NCBI GenBank assembly: GCA_024224995.1
Contig: JAAENB010000927.1
Span: 1 to 22,885, forward strand
Reading direction: 5' to 3'
DNA from: a bacterium
GTDB taxonomy: Bacteria; Spirochaetota; UBA4802; UBA5550
DNA length: 22,885 bases
Shown here: piece by piece, positions 9,201 to 15,200 of the stretch
Layout of the letters: the number at the start of each line of letters is the position of its first letter
Numbering within the stretch: position 1 is the stretch's first letter
Made by a program: the position numbers and the translations under genes
Notes under the pieces: generated by a model
Told to the model about the DNA's origin: nothing
What the model saw: only the letters and a program-made list of their open reading frames with translations
The model's database searches: none

Positions 9201-12200
9201 TACTGGCATTGGAGCCTCCTGCGCCAAAGGAGTTGATAGCGGCTCGCAGAGGTCGCACCTCTCGCAGAGGTCGCACCCCTTCGGGCCGTTCCCAGGCGGA
9301 GAGTTCTTTTTGAATATAAAACGGAGAATTCTCAAGTTTGAGATTCGGATTCACGGGATCGGCATTAAGGGACCGCACCAGCTGTTTATGCTTCATCTGG
9401 AGCAAAACTTTCGTGACCTGGGCAATACCTGAAGCGGCTTCAATATGCCCGATATTTGATTTAACAGAGCCAACAGCGCAGAACTGTTTTTCCTCAGTAT
9501 GTTTTTTAAACGCTTTGGTTAAACCCGCCATTTCAATAGGATCTCCCAGGGCCGAACCGTTTGCCGCGGTTTCCACATAACTGATGGAACCGGCGTCGAT
9601 ATTTGCTTTTTTAAGAGCCGCAGTTATAAGCTCGGCCTGGGCATTTGGACTGGGAACCATGTAATTGCTGGTCCGCCCCCCGTGATTAACCATGCTTCCC
9701 TTAATGACCCCGTAAATATGATCCCTGTCTTTTTTGGCAAGGGAGAGGGGTTTCAGCAGCAGCGCGCCAACCCCTTCGCCGGGAACCATCCCGTCTCCGT
9801 CCCCAAGGCTTTTACTCTGCCGGCTGCTTCCCAGCATACCGAATTGATTAAGGGCCAGGTACTTTGACGGACTTAAACAGAGATTCACGCCCCCGGCAAC
9901 GGCAACAGAACATTCCCCGCGCCTGATGCTTTCACATGCCAGGTGTACAGTTGTTAAAGAAGAGGCACAGGCAGTGTCAACAGCAAGACTGGGCCCCTGG
10001 AAATTAAATATATAAGAAACACGGTTTACAATGGACCAGTATGAGGTGTTTAAGAGCATCTTCCCAACCCCGGCATGGGCGGCAATAAGAGGATACTGCT
10101 GCGACATTGAACCAATAAAGACACCGGTTTTTTCCCCGTTCTTAAGCTGTCTCTTGCTTAAGGTCTTTCTCGTGTACGCGGCATCCTCCAAAGCTTCCCA
10201 TATGGTCTCCAGAAGCAGCCGGAGCTGGGGGTCCATCCACTCAGCTTCAGCCGGAGAGATATTAAAAAATAAGGGGTCAAATGTATCAACATCATTTAAA
10301 AAACCGCCCCATTTGCACGCGGGTTCTTCAGCAAGATCACTGTATGGGGCGTAGGCTTTTTCAAAATCCCATCGTTCTTTTGGGATCTCCGAAATGGAGT
10401 CAACTCCATCCCGTAGATTATTCCAGAATTCCGTAAGATTAGCAGCCCCGGGATACCGTCCGCTCATGCCGATAATGGCAACAGGTTCGGCATTGGCATC
10501 GATATGAACAATCTCATATTCTTTGTTCGCGGCAAAACGATTCCTAAACGAACCTCCCTTTTGATTGGAATCGGGAGACGGAACGCCTTCTTTATGATGC
10601 CGGTAATACTCATCAAAGGTATCCCAATATTCTTCAAAAAGGAATTCCGCGAATGAGCCAATTGAGGTATGTTCAAAAAAGATCACCGGAGTTAAATCGA
10701 GATCGTATTTATCGTTCATCCGGAACGCGAACTCCGTAAACGTAATAGAGCCGAATCCATAGGAACTAATATCTTCTTCAAGATCAATCTCCCGGGTATC
10801 TATTTTGAGAATAGCCGACACAATAAGCAAAATATCACGCTCAATTTTTCGAAGCAGTTCCCTGTTCTCGTGGGGGGTTTTTGTTTTGTTTTCCTGTTTT
10901 TTTACGGCTGATCTTTTTGCAAGACCTAATATTTTCATCATTTTGCCGCGGTCGCCTTCCAGAACAATAACCTGGTTTCCCTCAAGAGAAAGCGCCCGGG
11001 TAAAGGTATCAAGCCCTGCAGCAGTGGCAAGCTGCCCAATTCCCGTGTATTTTTCTATAATCTTTTGGGTTTTTTCATCAACGGTCATTCCCCCTTCTTT
11101 CCATAAGGGCCAGTTAATGGAAATGGTTTTACCATGCCGTTCCCCGGCACGCCGCTCTGCCTCTCTCTTTTCGGCAAAGACGTCCATAAAACTGTTGGCA
11201 TAGGCATAATCCGACTGCCCTGAATTTCCAATCACAGCAGTTAGCGATGAAAAGAGCACAAAGAAATCAAGGTTTTCACTCCCCAGAGCCTCATCGAGAT
11301 GAACCGTACCGGACACCTTTGGCGCCAGAACGGAATTGATCTCTTCTTCTGTTTTGTTTATGATAAATGAATCCCGGATTATCCCGGCACCGTGGATTAC
11401 CCCATTGATCCCGCCCTGGTCAGCTTTTATTTGACCAATAAGGCGCGTCGCCTCTTCTTTATTCGAGATATCCGCCTTAATATAAATAATCGCAGAACCA
11501 CGGGATTCAAGTTCTTTGAGTCTCTTTTCTTTTTGATGAGACAGATCGGACCGTCCCGTAAGAATAAGGGTTACGTTCTTTTGCGTGGTAAGGTATTCCG
11601 CGAAGATCAATCCCAGGCCTCCGGCTCCGCCCGTAACCAGGTATACGCCATTTTCCTTGAGCAATTCCGGGTCCGCCGCAGGAAACTCTTCCGGCTTAAT
11701 TTCTTTTATTTCACGGACAAATCTTTTGTTATTCTCATAACGGATCTCAGTTCCATCGGAAGGAAGTGCTTTGAATTCATAATCCGCAAGAGCGGCAAGT
11801 TCAGCAGGGTCTCCAGCTCCCCCCTTAAGCTCAATTGTTTTATACAGGAACTTACGGCTCTCCAGGCCAATGGACCGGGCAAAACCGCTCATAGCCGCGT
11901 TATACGGATCGATATCCTCATCCGGGTTTCCGTAAAAATAAAGAAAGTGTACCGGGTCACCGGGTTTTTCTTTCATCAAAGCCCGGCTGAGATAAAAAAC
12001 AGAATAGATGCTGTTATGAAGCCGGTCCGCTCCGGAGAAGGGCCAGGCAAAAATGATCTTATTGGGAAACCGGCCTTTTGCCGTTAACGCTTTTACCAGT
12101 TTTTCATAATCAGCAGGAGAAGCCGGATCAATCTCGTATACCGGGTTTTCCCCATCACTGTCAGTTTCAGAGAAGCTTTTCCCGGGCATTACAAGAGTAC

Positions 12201-15200
12201 TATTCGACAACGAGTCGTTAAGACTATGGTTGTAATCAAAGACCAGGGTTTGCGAAGACTCATCAGCAGAAGCAGCCACGTCGGGCCTTTTTTCTACCCA
12301 GGTGTTTCTGCAATAGATCTTTTCGGCAGGTTTAGTGTTTGCAGCCGCTCCCTCAACCAGGGCCCTGGCTGAGAAATCTTTTATATCAACAATAAGTTGT
12401 CCCGATCCGTCTACGATCTGTATATTGAATTTTTTTATCCCAATATTTTGAGTTTCTCCGGTGGTCTCCGTAACATGGGCATAACACGTTTCCGGTATTT
12501 TTTTAAGTATTTCAATCTCACCCAGGGCGAAAGGAAGATAGGGAGTCCCTGCCGATGAACCGCTCTCATCTTTTAATCCCGATATGGCTTGCAATGCTCC
12601 ATCGAGCATAGTGGGATGGAGTAAAAACTCTTCGGCTCCCTCTTTCCCGTTCCGCAGCGACGCAGGCAGCTCCAGCAGCGCAAGAACTTCTTTTTCATTG
12701 CTGAATAATTCCTTAAGAGCCCGGAAACGCGGACCGTATATCATATTCTTTGATTGAAAAAGGGTATAACAATCTTCACCGCTCATGGAATGAGAACATC
12801 GTTCTTTTATTTCATTGATATTAAGATAGGTCACTTCCGCGCTCTTCTCTTCAGGAGATCCGTAAATAAGTTTGCCCTGTCCGTGTATTACTGATTCATG
12901 ATTTTCGTCCCTGGAACTGACTTCATATCTCGCGTCATTCCTGCCGGGATAGAGACTCATGGTTAGCTCCGGAGGTTTCTCCATAGTCATGACCGGTCTT
13001 GGCCACACAATATTTTTAATTTTTCGAACCATCCCTTCACCCGCGACGGTCCCTGCGGCGCGTGCCATTTCAATATAGGCAACTCCGGGAAAAACTTTAT
13101 ACTCTCCCACAAGATGATCGGCAAGAAAAAATTCAGTACCGCGAAATTGCGCCGTGAATTTTTGTTCACTAAAGGTGGATGAATTTTTTTCGAGTAAGGG
13201 GTGATTCCAGGCAATACGGGTTCTTTTTTTTGTTTCTCCGCCGGGAACCCGGAAACGTTTTCTTTCAAAGGGATAAACCGGTAGAGAGATCCGCTTTGCC
13301 GCTCTGCCGGAATAAAGCTGCTTCCAGTCAACAGTACCGCCATGGGCCCATATTTTCGCGAGTTTGTTAAACTTTCTGCCCGCTATTGCGAGCCGGACAA
13401 ACTCTTTCCCTTCTTCCCCGTTAAAGAGGTCTCCATCTACGGAAGAATCGGCAGGGGTTGTTTTTTTATTACAGCTTCCCCTGAACAGGTTCTCTATATT
13501 TTTTTCAGCGTTAGTATATTGCGACAGTTTTTTAACCAGTTCTTCAATACCCGCAACAACCAGGGCAAGCCGTTCATCCATTTCCTCTCTTCCGGTCTGT
13601 AAGGTAAAAGCAATATCGCGGAGGTTTGTGTTCCCGCTGGCGTTTTGTTTTTCCGCGTACTCCCGCAACAGCCGGGAATATTCATTAAGCCTCTCCTCAT
13701 TCTTTGCCGAAAGGATAATTATTTCAGTCGAGTTTTTCACTTCCGGAAAAATGGTTTCCTGCCAGTATTCTTCTATCAGGATATGAGCGTTTGTTCCGCC
13801 AAATCCAAAAGAGCTCACCCCCGCACGGAGCGGTATGGCCCTTCCCTCACGGTCAATTAAATTGTTCCATTCGGTGGTTGTATCGACAACATAAAAAGGA
13901 CTTCCCGAAAGTTCAATGTAGGGATTTAATTGCTCAAAATGTATGGTAGCCGGAATTTTTTTATGTTTCATTGCCATGACCACTTTTAAAACACCGGCAA
14001 TTCCCGCTGCCGATTCCAGGTGGCCAATATTGGTTTTTACCGCTCCAATGCCGCAGTGCTTTTCTTCCGGTGAATTAGCGGAGGCGAATGCCTTTTTAAG
14101 GCCGTTCACTTCAATTGGGTCGCCAAGAGGAGTTCCGGTACCATGCGTTTCAATATAGCTGATGGTGCCAGGGTCAATGTTCGCCTGCCGATAAACGCTC
14201 GTTAATAATTCCGCCTGGGCATTAGGGTTTGGCGTTGTTAATGAATTGGTACTACCGCCGTGGTTAATGGCACTTCCCAGAATAACAGCATAAATATTAT
14301 CCCCATGAGCAACAGCACTGCTTAAGGGTTTTAATAAAACAGCCCCTGCCCCTTCTCCCCGGATGTAGCCATTTGCCTTTTTGTCAAAGGTTTTGCAGCA
14401 TCCGTCGGGGCTTAACATTCCGGCCTTTCCAAAGGAGATAAATATTTCCGGCAGCAAAATTACATTAACGCCTCCGGCAATTGCCAGGTCACAGGTTTTG
14501 TTCCGGATAGCTTCAACGCCCCGGTGTATGGCAACCAGGGAACTTGAACAGGCCGTATCAACTGCCTCACTTGGTCCATGAATATCCAATAGATAAGAGA
14601 TCCGGTTCACCAGCATTGCGTGAGAATTCCCCGTTGAAACAAAGGGATTCGCGTCTACATTATTTTCCTTTAAGAGGTGAATATAATCGGAGGTGGAAAC
14701 CCCGGCATACAAACCGGTTTTACTTCCCCCAAGGTCCGATGCCTTGTAACCGGCATCTTCAATTGTTTTCCAGACTGTTTCAAGAAAGATCCTCTGCTGA
14801 GGGTCCATCAGTTCCGCTTCCATTGGGGATATGCCGAAAAAAGCCGCGTCAAAACAGTCAACTGCATTAATAAAGCCGCCCCATTTAATATTTGTTTTAT
14901 TCGCTTCCTTTACGGGATCGCCATAATACTCCTGCCAGCTCCAGCGGTCTTCGGGAATTTCAGCAACCAGGTCCCTGCCCGCTTCAAGGTTTTCCCTGAA
15001 GGCTTCCATTGTATCGGACCCGGGCATAATGCCGCTGATGCCGATTATTGCCACGGGTTCAACTCCGTTGTCCGGGATAGATAACTCTTCGGCAGCGGGT
15101 GTATCACTGGGCCCGGGTCTATTCTCTGCTAATGCGGCTTCAGCGCTGCTGCCGTAAAACCGGGACAGGATATCGGAATATTCATTGCATAGATATTGAA

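Larger units (their letters stand above)
8173..10497 (-). other. Domains: KS2 (probably non-elongating) plus ACP3
   Basis: Residues 2548-3322. KS2 keeps the acyl-binding cysteine (Cys2724, DTACASS) and the second histidine (His2898, NIGHIE). The HGTGT motif is replaced by AANGS, so the first catalytic histidine is Ala2858, and the terminal NAH motif is NAS (Ser2979). KSs without the HGTGT histidine are known in trans-AT systems as transfer-only domains (KS0). ACP3 has GFDSLSG (Ser3281) and would present the chain to the C domain. The linker between KS2 and ACP3 holds a repeat-derived insertion. Confidence 0.85.

Noticed and set aside
11392..12087. A 231-residue plus-strand open frame, the longest on that strand
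   Set aside because: It lies wholly inside the KR region of the megasynthase, has no recognisable domain or ribosome site, and is a shadow of the coding strand. The other plus-strand frames are rejected for the same reason.
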